Shown here in pieces: positions 10,457 through 19,611 of a stretch of DNA of 64,000 nt; position 1 is the first letter of the stretch; each line of letters starts with the position of its first letter. The stretch is from Candidatus Accumulibacter affinis (lineage in GTDB: Bacteria; Pseudomonadota; Gammaproteobacteria; Burkholderiales; Rhodocyclaceae): NCBI GenBank assembly GCA_016713625.1, contig JADJOT010000008.1, positions 186,001-250,000 on the forward strand, read 5' to 3'. A program made the translations under genes and the position numbers. The notes under the pieces are model-generated. The model saw only the letters and a list, made by a program, of their open reading frames with translations, did not search any database and was not told where the DNA came from.

Positions 10457-10599
10457 ATGAAGTTCATCGACGAATTCCGTGACGGCAACCTGGCCAGTGC
10501 CCTGGCGGCGGCCATTCGGTAGGCGGCTAGCGGCGATCGCGACTATCACTCCATGGAGTTCTGCGCGGGCACACGCATGCCATCTCGCGCTACGGGGTC
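10457..10599 (+). pseudogene. hypD: hypD 5' fragment (hydrogenase maturation), broken
   Basis: ATG 10457 opens a frame reading MKFIDEFRDGNLASALAAAI, the start of HypD, the Fe-S protein that helps build the Fe(CN)2CO centre of NiFe hydrogenases. A TAG follows after 20 codons. Beyond it, YHSMEFC and, after a one-base loss, GHTHAISRYGV match the conserved cysteine-containing N-terminal motif of HypD. The similarity stops near 10599, where HypF sequence begins. Only about 50 of roughly 370 residues survive, so it is not functional. Confidence 0.8.
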
Positions 10600-11656
10600 A
10601 GATCAGCCGCGGCCTGCCCTACGACCGGGCGCGGACCAGCCTCAAGTCCTTTGCCATGTGTCCAAGATGTCAGTGTGAGTACCGGCGACCCGACGACCGG
10701 CGTTTTCACGCCGAGGCCAATTGCTGCCCGAAGTGCGGACCGCAGCTGTTCCTGCTCGACGCCGAGGGACACCGGCTGCCCGACGATCCGCTCGCCACTG
10801 CCCTGGCCATGCTGCGGCAGGGAAAGATTGTCGCCATCAAGGGCCTGGGTGGCTTCTCCACCTGGCCTGTGACGCACGCAATGCGGTAGCCGTCGCGCTG
10901 CTGCGGGAACGTAAGCAACGCGACGAGAAGCCCTTTGTGGTGATGCTGGCCAACGCCAGTTCCGCCGCGCCGCTGGTGCAGATGGGGGTTGGCGAACCGG
11001 GTCTGTTGACCTTGTCGACGCGCCCGGCGATCCTGCTCCGCAAGCGCAGCAGTTGCGATGCGGCATTACCCGGTGTTGCCCCCGGACTGGCCTGGCTTGG
11101 CGTCATGCTGCCGTACACGCCGGTGCAGTTTCTGCTCTTCCACGAAGCCGCGAAACGTCCGGCCGGTATGGGCTGGCTGGAACGAGCGCAGGATCTGGCG
11201 CTGGTGATGACCAGCGCCAATCCGGGCGGCGAGCCGCTGGTGGTCGGCAACAGCGAAGCCCTGCCTTGCGGAACACGGCCGACAAGGCAGCCACCTGGCG
11301 CTGGCGCTGGACGGCGTCGGTCTCGGCACCGATGGGGCGGCCTGGGGTGGCGAGTTGTTGCGCGTTGACGGCGCCAGTTTCGAGCGCCTTGGGCATCTTG
11401 TGCCGCTCGCGCTGCCGGGGGGCGACCGCGCGGCCAACGAGCCCTGGCGGATGGCGGCGGCGGTGCTGCACCGACTTGGTCGTAACAGCGAAATTGCGGA
11501 GCGCTTTGCCGCTCAGCAGGCGGCGCGGGCAGTCGCGCAGATGCTGGCAGGCGACATCCATTGCCCACCGACGACCAGCATGGGCAGGATGTTCGATGCC
11601 GCGGCCGGCCTGCTCGGCATCAAGGCGGTGATGGCCTACGAAGGTCAGGCGGCGAT
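10600..11656 (+). pseudogene. hypF: hypF remnant with frameshift and large internal deletion
   Basis: HypF makes the cyanide ligands of NiFe hydrogenase. From 10600 the frame reads ISRGLPYDRARTS and then the second zinc-finger motif with paired CPxC cysteines, followed by the start of the YrdC-like domain (LRQGKIVAIKGLGGF). Two extra bases near 10857 shift the frame; the next frame continues HLACDARNAVAVALLRERK and MTSANPGGEPLV up to about 11264. Then several hundred residues are missing and the C-terminal carbamoyltransferase end resumes at 11286 (LALALDGVGLGTDG), ending in AYEGQAAM. An intact HypF has about 750 residues; this one cannot work. Confidence 0.88.
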
Positions 11657-11855
11657 GGCGATGGTCGATGTCGCGGGAGTTGGCCGGGAGATTTCTCTGG
11701 CACTCGTTGATGACGTGGCGGTCGGAGACTATGTCATCGTGCATGTCGGCTACGCGCTGACCCGGCTCGATCCGGAAGAAGCCGGGAAGACGCTGGCGTT
11801 GTTTGCAGAAATGGGCGAGGGGAGTTGGTCGGCGGCGAACGCGGCCGAGCCTTGA
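11651..11855 (+). pseudogene. hypC: hypC 3' fragment fused in frame to hypF remnant
   Basis: After HypF's AYEGQAAM the same open frame passes straight into MVDVAGVGREISLALVDD and DYVIVHVGYALTRLDPEEA, the C-terminal two-thirds of HypC, the small chaperone that carries the iron ligand complex. The N-terminal MCLAIP motif with its essential cysteine is absent. The joint lies in a repeated GGCGATG (11651-11657 and 11657-11663), as expected from deletion between short direct repeats. The stop is at 11853-11855. Confidence 0.85.
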
Positions 11856-12026
11856 GTCCGCACCGGCCTTGGCCAAGGTCGGCAGGCTCGCCGTTGGTGG
11901 TTCTCGGTTCGCGTAAGGTGTTGACCGGATTCTTGCCGATGGGGCTGCCGCGCTCGCCGGTTTTCGCGCATTATTGGCGCGTTGGTCCAGTTCAACCAGT
12001 TCAACCAGCTCAAGGAGAGCATCAAC

Positions 12027-13010
12027 ATGTTCAGGGGAATTCTCATCAGCAGGGACGAGTCCGTTTACCAGGCCCGCCTGCAACAGATCGACGATGCCGT
12101 GCTGTCTGCAGGCGACGTCACGGTTGCTGTCGAGTGGAGCTCGCTCAACTATAAGGACGGTCTTGCCATAACCGGCAAGGCGCCGGTGGTGCGTCGCTTC
12201 CCGATGATTCCCGGCATCGATTTTGCCGGTGCCGTGATCGCCAGTACCAACCCGGCCTGGAAAATGGGCGACCGCGTCATCCTGAATGGCTGGGGCGTCG
12301 GCGAGACGCATTGTGGCGGCCTGGCCGAACGGGCGCGGGTCAAGGGTGAATGGCTGGTAGCCCTGCCGGGCAGTTTCACGACCCGCCAGGCGATGGCCAT
12401 CGGCACCGCCGGCTACACGGCGATGCTCTGCGTGCTAGCCCTGGAAAAGCACGGCATCCGGCCGCAGGACGGTGAAATCCTCGTCACCGGCGCGAGTGGC
12501 GGCGTCGGTAGCGTGGCCATCGCCCTGCTCGCCAAGCTCGGCTACGAGGTCGTCGCGTCGACCGGCCGGCCCACCGAAGAGGCGCATCTGAAGGCGCTTG
12601 GCGCCGCCGCGGTGATCGACCGCAAGGAACTTTCGGCTCCCGGCAAGCCGATCGGCAGGGAGCGCTGGGCAGGCGTCGTCGATGCCGTCGGCAGCCATAC
12701 CCTCGCCAATGCCTGCGCCACCACCAGGTATCGCGGCGCCGTGGCCGCTTGTGGCCTCGCCGGCGGCATGGACTTTCCGGCCAGCGTGGCGCCATTCATC
12801 CTGCGCGGGGTGACCCTGTATGGCATCGATAGCGTCATGGCGCCGCTGGCGGTACGCCAGGAGGCCTGGGCGCGTCTTGCCCGGGATCTCGAGATCGTCC
12901 GGCTGGATGCCATGACCACAGAAATCGGTTTGTCCGAAGCCATCGACATCGGCGCCAGCTTGCTGGAGGGCAAGGTACGTGGACGGGTCGTCGTCGATGT
13001 CAGCCGATAG
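12027..13010 (+). CDS. acuI: acrylyl-CoA reductase / YhdH-family NADPH oxidoreductase
   Basis: A 327-residue medium-chain dehydrogenase/reductase without the catalytic zinc site. It matches the AcuI/YhdH family, which reduces acryloyl-CoA to propionyl-CoA with NADPH. Visible are the N-terminal SSLNYKDGLAITG motif, the GDRVILNGWGVGE stretch and the dinucleotide-binding GASGGVGSVAIALLAKLGY. An in-frame ATG at 11982 exists, but ATG 12027 has AAGGAG (12012-12017) at ideal spacing and matches the family start MFRGILI. It stands alone, with relic hyp DNA upstream and a convergent gene downstream. The substrate is inferred from the family. Confidence 0.85.
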   Translation: MFRGILISRDESVYQARLQQIDDAVLSAGDVTVAVEWSSLNYKDGLAITGKAPVVRRFPMIPGIDFAGAVIASTNPAWKMGDRVILNGWGVGETHCGGLAERARVKGEWLVALPGSFTTRQAMAIGTAGYTAMLCVLALEKHGIRPQDGEILVTGASGGVGSVAIALLAKLGYEVVASTGRPTEEAHLKALGAAAVIDRKELSAPGKPIGRERWAGVVDAVGSHTLANACATTRYRGAVAACGLAGGMDFPASVAPFILRGVTLYGIDSVMAPLAVRQEAWARLARDLEIVRLDAMTTEIGLSEAIDIGASLLEGKVRGRVVVDVSR

Positions 13011-13059
13011 ACTGTACTGAACGGCGTCCGCGGGCCGTCAACACGCGTCGGTCGCTGCT

Positions 13060-15015
13060 TCACGCAGCGCTACGCATGTCCTCGCTACTCACCGTCTGCC
13101 GCAGGATTGCGTCGAAATCGTCGCCGATCCTGCCGAGCGCGGCTATCTGCAGGACGAGTTTGCCTTCGACGTGGACCAGCTCCTCGATCCGCTCTTCCAG
13201 CGTATCGGTCGCCTGATGGATACGCTTGATGCTCTCCAGGCGGCGCTTGAGCTGAATCTGGTGCTCGCGAATCTGAATCTCCATTGGTGCCATGATCGCT
13301 TTCAGCCATGATTCGGCGTCGCGATTGGCGTGTTCGAAAGTCTTGCGCACCTGCACCGCGACCTCCTCGAAGAAGCGCTGCGTGAGTTGTGCCTTTTCGT
13401 GCGTAAGCAACTGGAAAATCGAGTTGATATGGGTGCTGCACCACTGATCGAGCCGGTCGATCTCCTTCTCGTAGGTCAGCAGCGAAAAACCGACTGGTGT
13501 ACCGAGCTTGAGGCCATGTTCAACGGCAAACTTCTTGTAGATGGCCTCCATCATGCTCAGGATCTCCGTGACCTCGCCTCTGGAACTGCGGAGGTTGCCG
13601 CGTGCAACCTCAAAAAAATGCTCGATTGCTTCGGATAAGGTCGTCGAGAAGGTGGCATTGACCATCGCCTCGCGAGTCGCCGTGCTCAGCAGGCGCAACG
13701 AATCGAGCCCGAGATGGGTAAACAGCTTGTTGGTCAGCTGCGCAAAGACGCTACGCACTGCGTGGTAGCGCTGCAGGCCGGATTCGAACTCTTCCTTCTC
13801 GCCGCGAACCTTGCCCATCATGTACTCGACGACGCCCTTGTTCTTGCCACGAAGTTCGGTAAGTTCGGTGAGCTGTTCGCGCAGCCCGAGCAGGCGTGAT
13901 TCGAGCAGGCTGCGAGTGCGCTGATGGCAGTCGGCAAACTCGGCATCGGTACTGTCGCGAACGATTTCCTGTTTGGCAGGAATCAGTTCTTCGGAAAGCG
14001 CATACTCGAGTGCCGACAGGCGGCTGCGTTTGAGTAGATCCAGGTCGTCGTTGATCTTGGCGACCAGCGCTTTCTGTGCCGACACCGGGAAAATCTGGTC
14101 CTCCGGCAGGTCGAGCGTCTGCGCACAACGTTCCACCTGCCCGGTAATCTCCGCGTCGATTTCTTGCACCGACTTGAGCTCGTCCCACAGGCTGTCGATC
14201 TTGTTGAGAACGACGAGGCGACCCTTCCTGCGGCCACCAAGGGTACCGATGTGCTCGCGCCAGACCGCCAGATCGGACTGCGTCACGCCCGTATCGGCGG
14301 CCAGGATGAACAGCACGGCATGCGCGTTGGGCAACAGCGACAGGGTCAGTTCGGGTTCCGTGCCGATCGCGTTGAGACCGGGCGTATCGAGAATGACCAG
14401 CCCCTGCTGCAGCAGCGGATGCGGAAAATTGATGATTGCATGGCGCCAGCGGGGGACCTCGACACAGCCCTGTTCGTTGACCCGGAAGGCAGCAGAATCG
14501 CCATTGTTCACGGCAAAGCCCAGCTTTTCGGCTTTGCGGCGGTCGACCTGGATGACGTCGCTGACATGTCGCAGCGCGTCCTGCATGGCCTCGGCCGAAC
14601 TGGTATCGATCGGCAGCAACTCCCACTCGTCGGGAAAACGCTTGTATTCGCTGATGCTGGCGTTGGTTTCGCGGCTCTCGATGGGTAGCAACTCGATCGA
14701 CGGTGGCCGCGATCGGTCGAACATCAGCTCGGTCGGACACATCGTGGTGCGACCGGCGGTGGACGGGAGGATCCGGTTACCATAACCGGCAAAGAAGATG
14801 GCGTTGATCAACTCTGACTTGCCGCGCGAAAACTCGGCGACAAAAGCCACATGCAGGCGGTCCTCGCGCAGCTTCTCGAGCAGTTGGGCGATGCGGCGGT
14901 CGATCTGGGCATCGGTCAACTCGTTGTCCACGAGCCAGCGGGCAAAGCCCTCGAGGACGGCGGAGATACGGGCGCGCCATTCACTGTAGGCGGCAAGATG
15001 TTGGGCGAGCGTCAT
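13060..15015 (-). CDS. dynamin-like large GTPase
   Basis: A 651-residue bacterial dynamin-family protein. The GTPase domain shows the P-loop AEFSRGKS (about residues 60-67; the usual first Gly is Ala), a switch Thr in GRTTMCPTE, DTPG (about 220) and NKID (about 280). The rest is long helix with heptad-like pattern, as in the stalk and neck of dynamins. These proteins remodel or protect membranes; some guard against phage or envelope stress. I start it at ATG 15015 (MTLAQHL) and not at the upstream in-frame ATG at 15039, because the added residues look unstructured. It is convergent with acuI and shares the strand of mutM. Confidence 0.85.
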   Translation of the reverse strand: MTLAQHLAAYSEWRARISAVLEGFARWLVDNELTDAQIDRRIAQLLEKLREDRLHVAFVAEFSRGKSELINAIFFAGYGNRILPSTAGRTTMCPTELMFDRSRPPSIELLPIESRETNASISEYKRFPDEWELLPIDTSSAEAMQDALRHVSDVIQVDRRKAEKLGFAVNNGDSAAFRVNEQGCVEVPRWRHAIINFPHPLLQQGLVILDTPGLNAIGTEPELTLSLLPNAHAVLFILAADTGVTQSDLAVWREHIGTLGGRRKGRLVVLNKIDSLWDELKSVQEIDAEITGQVERCAQTLDLPEDQIFPVSAQKALVAKINDDLDLLKRSRLSALEYALSEELIPAKQEIVRDSTDAEFADCHQRTRSLLESRLLGLREQLTELTELRGKNKGVVEYMMGKVRGEKEEFESGLQRYHAVRSVFAQLTNKLFTHLGLDSLRLLSTATREAMVNATFSTTLSEAIEHFFEVARGNLRSSRGEVTEILSMMEAIYKKFAVEHGLKLGTPVGFSLLTYEKEIDRLDQWCSTHINSIFQLLTHEKAQLTQRFFEEVAVQVRKTFEHANRDAESWLKAIMAPMEIQIREHQIQLKRRLESIKRIHQATDTLEERIEELVHVEGKLVLQIAALGRIGDDFDAILRQTVSSEDMRSAA

Positions 15016-15090
15016 GGTCGGGGTTCCTGCACCGGGCACAGGCCTTCACTCTACCACGAAGTCTTGTTCAATCAGCGACATGGGAAAAAG

Positions 15091-15168
15091 GTTCAACGCT
15101 GAGGTTCAACGCTGAGGTTCAACGCTGAGGTTCAACGCTGAGGTTCAACGCTGAGGTTCAACGCTGGC
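15091..15168 (-). repeat. 13-bp tandem repeat (6 copies) grown from the 3' end of mutM
   Basis: The unit GTTCAACGCTGAG repeats at 15091, 15104, 15117, 15130, 15143 and 15156. On the mutM strand each unit contains CAGCGTTGA, the last two codons plus stop of mutM, so the array looks like repeated copying of the gene's end. The functional stop is in the copy nearest the gene. The array separates mutM from the dynamin-like gene. Confidence 0.95.
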
Positions 15169-15985
15169 AGCGGGGACAGTAGAAAGTGGACCGACCCGCC
15201 TGGCGAATCGCCCGTACCGGCCGGGAACAATCCGGGCAGGGCTCGCCGGCGCGCCCATAGACCGCACAGGAAAGCTGAAAGCACCCTGCGCCGCCGTCGC
15301 TATGCACGTAGTCACGCACGCTGCTGCCACCGGCAGCGATTGATGCCGCCAAGGTCGAGCGGATGGCGTCGGCCAGCAGCCGGTAGCGCAAACGGCTGAT
15401 CCGGTCACCCCTGCGCAGCGGTGAGACACCGGCACGATGGAGGCTTTCGGCGGCGTAGATGTTGCCTATCCCCACCACCAGACGACTGTCCATCAACAGC
15501 GGCTTGATCGCTACGCGCCGCCGCTGCGTCGCCGCGTATAGCCAGTCGCCGGTGAAAGCGTCGGACAGTGGTTCGATACCCAGGTCCACCAGCGCCGGGT
15601 GACGGTCGACATCGGCACCTTCGTGCCAGAGCAGCGCCCCGAAGCGACGCGGATCGCGAAGACGCAGCACGGTCCGGGCAAACAAGAGATCGACATGGTC
15701 GTGCTTCTGCGGTGGCGTCCCCGGCGGCACCAGGCGCAGACTGCCCGACATGCCGAGGTGAAGGAGCAGCCAGCCGCCGCCGCGAGTACTCTGACAGTCC
15801 AGGAGAAGATATTTTCCGCGTCGCAGAATGGCGTCCACGCGCAAGCCGGCAAGCCGCGTATCGAGATCCGGGGGAATCGCGTGCCGCAGCCTCGGCGTGC
15901 GCACGACCGCGCCGACCAGATATTGTTCAGACAGGTAGGGAAGCAATCCTTGGCGACTTACTTCAACTTCCGGGAGTTCTGGCAT
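15158..15985 (-). CDS. mutM: formamidopyrimidine-DNA glycosylase (MutM/Fpg)
   Basis: A 275-residue base-excision repair enzyme that removes 8-oxoguanine and formamidopyrimidines and nicks the site. After Met removal the N-terminus is PELPEVE, where Pro1 is the catalytic nucleophile and the next Glu is essential. RRGKYLLLD contains the conserved Lys, and the C-terminus has the zinc finger with two CPxC pairs ending YCPRCQR. An in-frame start 16 codons upstream is possible, but MPELPEV is universal. Divergent from the TPR gene at 16079. Its stop codon lies inside a 13-bp tandem repeat. Confidence 0.97.
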   Translation of the reverse strand: MPELPEVEVSRQGLLPYLSEQYLVGAVVRTPRLRHAIPPDLDTRLAGLRVDAILRRGKYLLLDCQSTRGGGWLLLHLGMSGSLRLVPPGTPPQKHDHVDLLFARTVLRLRDPRRFGALLWHEGADVDRHPALVDLGIEPLSDAFTGDWLYAATQRRRVAIKPLLMDSRLVVGIGNIYAAESLHRAGVSPLRRGDRISRLRYRLLADAIRSTLAASIAAGGSSVRDYVHSDGGAGCFQLSCAVYGRAGEPCPDCSRPVRAIRQAGRSTFYCPRCQR

Positions 15986-16078
15986 TGCTGCTACCGCGAA
16001 AAGTCCATAACATGCGCAACCATTATGAAGCAAACTCGCCTTCAGTTCCCGTAACTGTGGGCAGCGGGCAAGGAAACC

Positions 16079-17836
16079 ATGAAATCGATCCGAAATACCC
16101 TCCTTGGCGCAGCGCTGGCGCTGGCCTTCGGCGTACCGGCGCTGGCCGCCGGCGACGCCAGTTCCGGCGGCCAGCGCAAGGCGCAGCCGCGCGAACTCAA
16201 ACGCCCGCTGCCGGAGTCAAGCGCGCTACGCCCCGACGACAAGGATTACGAGGAACTCAGCGGCCAGGTGGTGTATCAGGTACTGCTCGCCGAAGTTGCG
16301 CTGCAGCGGGGCAAAAAAGAGTTCGCCAGCCAGGCCTACGCCGACCTGGCGGTGCGCACCCGCGATCCGGGAGTCCTGGCGCGAGCGATTGAGGTGGCCG
16401 GTTACGCGCGCCGCTTCGATCTGGTCCTCGAACTCGCACGCCTGTGGGTGCAGATCGAGCCGGACTCGAAGCGCGCCCAGCAGGTATTGGTCGGGGTACT
16501 GATCATGTCCAATCAGCTCGACGACCTGGCGCCGCCGTTGATTCGCATGCTCGAAGCGGACCCGGCGGCGCTGCCGGGCAACCTCCTGGCGCTGAACCGG
16601 ATGTTTGCCCGCAGTCCGGATCGGCAGGGGGTTCTGCAGTTGATCAACAAGGTCTGTACGCCCTTCCTGACCCTGCCGGAAGCGCATTACGCCATCGCCG
16701 TGGCGGCCAGCGCGGCTGGCGACAACCCGCGCGCGCTTGCCGAAACACGGCGCGCCCTCGAACTGCGTCCGGACTGGGAGCCTGCGGCCCTGCTGGAAGC
16801 CCAGATCATTGGCCAGAAGTCAGGCAGCGAGGGCATCGCCTCGCTGCAACGCTTTGTCGAACGTAATCCGCAGGCGCGTGAAGTCCAGCTGCACCTGGCC
16901 CGCGTGCTGGTCGCCGAAAAGCGCTACGGCGACGCCAAGCGCCAGTTCGAACAGTTGCTGGTAGCCTACCCGAACAACCCGGACGTGGTTTTTCCGGTGG
17001 CCATCCTCGCCCTGCAGGAAAATGACCGGGCGCTTGCCGAGACCCAGCTCAAACATCTGGTGACGCTCGATATTCCTGACAAGAGCGCGCCCTATTACTA
17101 CCTTGGCCAGATCGCCGAGGAGAGCAAGCGCGGCGATGCAGCGCTTGCCTATTACCAGCAGGTTGGTGCGGGCGAGCATTATCTGCCGGCGCAGATTCGC
17201 AGCGCCGGCGTCCTTGCCAGTCAAGGCAAGCTCGATGCGGCGCGCAGTCTGCTGCGCGAGGCGGCCGAAGCAAATCCACCGCTGCGCGTCCAGCTATCGA
17301 TCGCCGAAGCCGCCTTGCTGCGCGACGCCAAGCAGACGGAGGCGGCTCTTCAGCTGCTCGACCAGGAACTCAGCGAGCAGCCGGAACAGCCCGAGCTGCT
17401 CTATGAATCAGCCCTACTGGCCGAAAAGGTCGGCAACATCGATTTGATGGAAAGCCGCCTGCGCAAGCTGATCGAGTTGCAGCCGGACAGCGCGCAAGCC
17501 TACAACGCCCTCGGTTACTCGTACGCCGATCGCCAGCTGCGCTTGCCCGAGGCCCGTCAACTCATCGAGAAAGCGCTGCAACTGGCACCCAACGACCCCT
17601 TCATTCTTGACAGCCTGGGCTGGGTAAGCTACCGCCAGGGGGATCTCGAAGGCTCCCTGCTGCTGCTGCAGCGCGCCTACGCCCTGCGCCCCGATCCCGA
17701 GATCGCAGCGCACCTCGGCGAAGTGCTGTGGATGCTCGGGCGCAAGAATGAAGCGCAACGTATCGTGATCGAGGCACAGAAAAAGGATCCGGCCAGCGAT
17801 CTGCTGAAGGAAGCGGTCAAGAAGTTCTCGCCCTGA
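16079..17836 (+). CDS. exported tetratricopeptide-repeat protein
   Basis: A 585-residue protein with a signal peptide (residues 1-23, ending ALAAGDA) and TPR units through most of its length, clearest at about 270-360 and 470-570 (for example AYNALGYSYADRQLRLPEARQLIEKAL). TPR solenoids bind other proteins; its place is the periplasm. A TPR gene of this kind immediately upstream of lolB is common in betaproteobacteria, and it probably starts the lolB–ispE operon, with 23 bp to lolB. A role in outer-membrane assembly is an inference from that link. Confidence 0.85.
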   Translation: MKSIRNTLLGAALALAFGVPALAAGDASSGGQRKAQPRELKRPLPESSALRPDDKDYEELSGQVVYQVLLAEVALQRGKKEFASQAYADLAVRTRDPGVLARAIEVAGYARRFDLVLELARLWVQIEPDSKRAQQVLVGVLIMSNQLDDLAPPLIRMLEADPAALPGNLLALNRMFARSPDRQGVLQLINKVCTPFLTLPEAHYAIAVAASAAGDNPRALAETRRALELRPDWEPAALLEAQIIGQKSGSEGIASLQRFVERNPQAREVQLHLARVLVAEKRYGDAKRQFEQLLVAYPNNPDVVFPVAILALQENDRALAETQLKHLVTLDIPDKSAPYYYLGQIAEESKRGDAALAYYQQVGAGEHYLPAQIRSAGVLASQGKLDAARSLLREAAEANPPLRVQLSIAEAALLRDAKQTEAALQLLDQELSEQPEQPELLYESALLAEKVGNIDLMESRLRKLIELQPDSAQAYNALGYSYADRQLRLPEARQLIEKALQLAPNDPFILDSLGWVSYRQGDLEGSLLLLQRAYALRPDPEIAAHLGEVLWMLGRKNEAQRIVIEAQKKDPASDLLKEAVKKFSP

Positions 17837-17859
17837 CGAGGAAGCACCGGGAGCCTGCC

Positions 17860-18462
17860 TTGAGTCGCTTCGGCGTATCGTTTCTGGTTCTCCTCGGCGT
17901 GCTGGCAATGAGTGCCTGCGCCGCCCGGGCACCCGTGGTCAGCGGGGACGCACCGCCTCGGCAACGCGACAGCCTGCACGCCTTTACGCTGGCCGGCCGC
18001 TTTTCGCTTCGCCACGAAGGCAAGAGTTATGTTGGTCGACTGAACTGGCGTCATGATGGCGACCGTAACGAGTTGTTGCTGTCGTCTCCGTTCGGACAGG
18101 GCATCGCCGAAATCGTCAGCGACGCCGAGGGTGCACGCCTGACCAGCAGCGACGGCAGCGTTCAGTCGGCAGCGACCGCCGACGAGCTGCTGCAGTCGGT
18201 CGTGGCGTATCCGCTGTCCTTGGGCAAACTGCTCGACTGGTTGCGCGGCCGCCATCCGGACGGCAGCAAACTGGCGCTCGACCCGCTTGGGCGTCCGCTG
18301 CATTTGCGTCACGAGGACTGGCGGATCGACTACGAATACGACCAGGACGACCCGCAAGCGCTGCCCGGCCGCCTGTTCGTCGAACGCGAAGGCGGTTTTG
18401 CGCTGCGACTGCGCATCGACCAGTGGCAGCACGCGCCGTCTTCCGAAGACGCTATCCGATGA
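17860..18462 (+). CDS. lolB: outer-membrane lipoprotein receptor LolB
   Basis: LolB accepts lipoproteins from periplasmic LolA and inserts them in the outer membrane. The 200-residue chain starts at TTG 17860, has a lipoprotein signal with lipobox MSAC (Cys at about residue 19), and then the LolB core: FTLAGRFSLRHEGKSYVGRLNWRHDG, LLLSSPFGQGIAEI and the late WRIDYEYD motif. Length matches the family. Its stop overlaps the ispE start (ATGA), so the two are translationally coupled. Confidence 0.93.
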   Translation: MSRFGVSFLVLLGVLAMSACAARAPVVSGDAPPRQRDSLHAFTLAGRFSLRHEGKSYVGRLNWRHDGDRNELLLSSPFGQGIAEIVSDAEGARLTSSDGSVQSAATADELLQSVVAYPLSLGKLLDWLRGRHPDGSKLALDPLGRPLHLRHEDWRIDYEYDQDDPQALPGRLFVEREGGFALRLRIDQWQHAPSSEDAIR

Positions 18463-19328
18463 GCGGCAGCAGCCAGGCCTGGGGCTGGCACAGCGTTTAT
18501 CCGGCGCCGGCCAAGCTCAACCTCTTCCTGCATGTCGTCGGTCGACGCGCGGATGGCTACCACCTGTTGCAGACGGTGTTTCGTTTTCTCGGGCGTGCCG
18601 ACTGGCTGCGTTTTTCGCCGCGCAGCGACGGCCAGGTGCTCCTGCAAACCCCACTGGCAGGGGTGCCGGCGGACGAAGATCTGAGCGTGCGCGCCGCCCG
18701 ACTCCTGCAAGCCGAGACCCGATGCCGCGCAGGGGTAGAGATCAGCCGCGAAAAACGTCTGCCGCTCGGCGGCGGTCTGGGCGGCGGCAGTTCGGATGCG
18801 GCGACGGTATTGCTCGCACTCAACCACCTTTGGCAACTGCATTTGCCCCGCCGACACCTGCAGGAAATCGGCCTCGCGCTCGGGGCCGACGTACCGGTCT
18901 TCGTTTTCGGCAACAATGCTTTCGCCGAGGGCGTCGGTGAAACACTGCGAGCCGTCACCCTGCCAGCGCGCTGGTATGTAGTCCTCGAACCGCCCGTACA
19001 GGTTCCCACCGCGGCAATCTTTGCTGCCCCGGACCTGCCGCGCAACTCGCCGCCGATCGACCCGCGCGACTGGCGCCCGGGAATCGGCGGCAACGACCTG
19101 GAAGCGGTGGCGTGCGCCCGCTTTCCGGTGATTGCCGAGCATCTCACCTGCCTGTCAGCACTGTCTGCGTTCTCCCCGGCGCGCATGAGCGGCTCCGGGG
19201 CTTGCGTTTTCGCCGAGTTCGCTGGCCGCGAACAGGCCGACGCGGCGTTGCGGCAATTGCCCGACGGCCTGCGTGGCTGGGTGGCGGCGGGGCTCGACCG
19301 ACACCCCTTGTGCGAACTGGCAGACTGA
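18459..19328 (+). CDS. ispE: 4-diphosphocytidyl-2-C-methyl-D-erythritol kinase IspE
   Basis: A GHMP-family kinase of 289 residues that phosphorylates CDP-methylerythritol in the MEP isoprenoid pathway. The start shows PAPAKLNLFLHVVGRRADGYH, the ATP loop is LGGGLGGGSSDAAT (about 100-113), and MSGSGACVFAEF forms the third GHMP motif. I begin it at ATG 18459, which overlaps the lolB stop by four bases; the open frame extends upstream but not as IspE. It precedes tRNA-Gln and prs, the usual betaproteobacterial order. Confidence 0.96.
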   Translation: MSGSSQAWGWHSVYPAPAKLNLFLHVVGRRADGYHLLQTVFRFLGRADWLRFSPRSDGQVLLQTPLAGVPADEDLSVRAARLLQAETRCRAGVEISREKRLPLGGGLGGGSSDAATVLLALNHLWQLHLPRRHLQEIGLALGADVPVFVFGNNAFAEGVGETLRAVTLPARWYVVLEPPVQVPTAAIFAAPDLPRNSPPIDPRDWRPGIGGNDLEAVACARFPVIAEHLTCLSALSAFSPARMSGSGACVFAEFAGREQADAALRQLPDGLRGWVAAGLDRHPLCELAD

Positions 19329-19400
19329 CAACGCAGCCTCTGGCAAGCAATTTGTCCACCGGCAGCGGCAGCTGCGCTTTTTTTCCTGGAGAATCCCCGG

Positions 19401-19406
19401 TATAAT
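19401..19406 (+). promoter_or_regulatory. -10 box for tRNA-Gln (and perhaps prs)
   Basis: A perfect TATAAT lies 40 bases before the tRNA 5' end. The -35 region is a T-rich stretch around 19378-19384 with no good TTGACA, so the promoter is inferred mainly from the -10 box and position. Confidence 0.5.
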
Positions 19407-19445
19407 CCTCGCCTCGTTTGCCATCCAGGCGATGCGAGCGACCGC

Positions 19446-19522
19446 TGGGGAGTCGCCAAGTTGGTTAAGGCACCGGATTTTGATTCCGGCATTCGAAGGT
19501 TCGAATCCTTCCTCCCCAGCCA
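19446..19522 (+). tRNA. tRNA-Gln (anticodon TTG)
   Basis: A 77-base cloverleaf: acceptor strand TGGGGAG pairs with CTCCCCA, followed by encoded GCCA. The anticodon stem CCGGA/TCCGG encloses the loop TTTTGAT with anticodon TTG at 19480-19482, reading CAA/CAG glutamine codons. The T-arm has GGTTCGAATCC. It sits between ispE and prs as in many betaproteobacteria. Confidence 0.97.
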
Positions 19523-19611
19523 TTCCATTTCTGTCAACACGGGCAGGCGTCCTTACCTGCCCGTCTTGCTTTATGCGGCGCCGATTTCTCGGCCGCTACG
19601 GGAAGCGCACC

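Noticed and set aside
10479..11368. Open frames read as two intact new proteins
   Set aside because: Their text is HypF in shifted frames joined to HypD and HypC pieces; the ATG starts lie outside homologous sequence.
15091..15168. Short regular repeats resembling a CRISPR array
   Set aside because: Units are directly abutted with no spacers; this is a simple tandem repeat. No cas genes are in the window.
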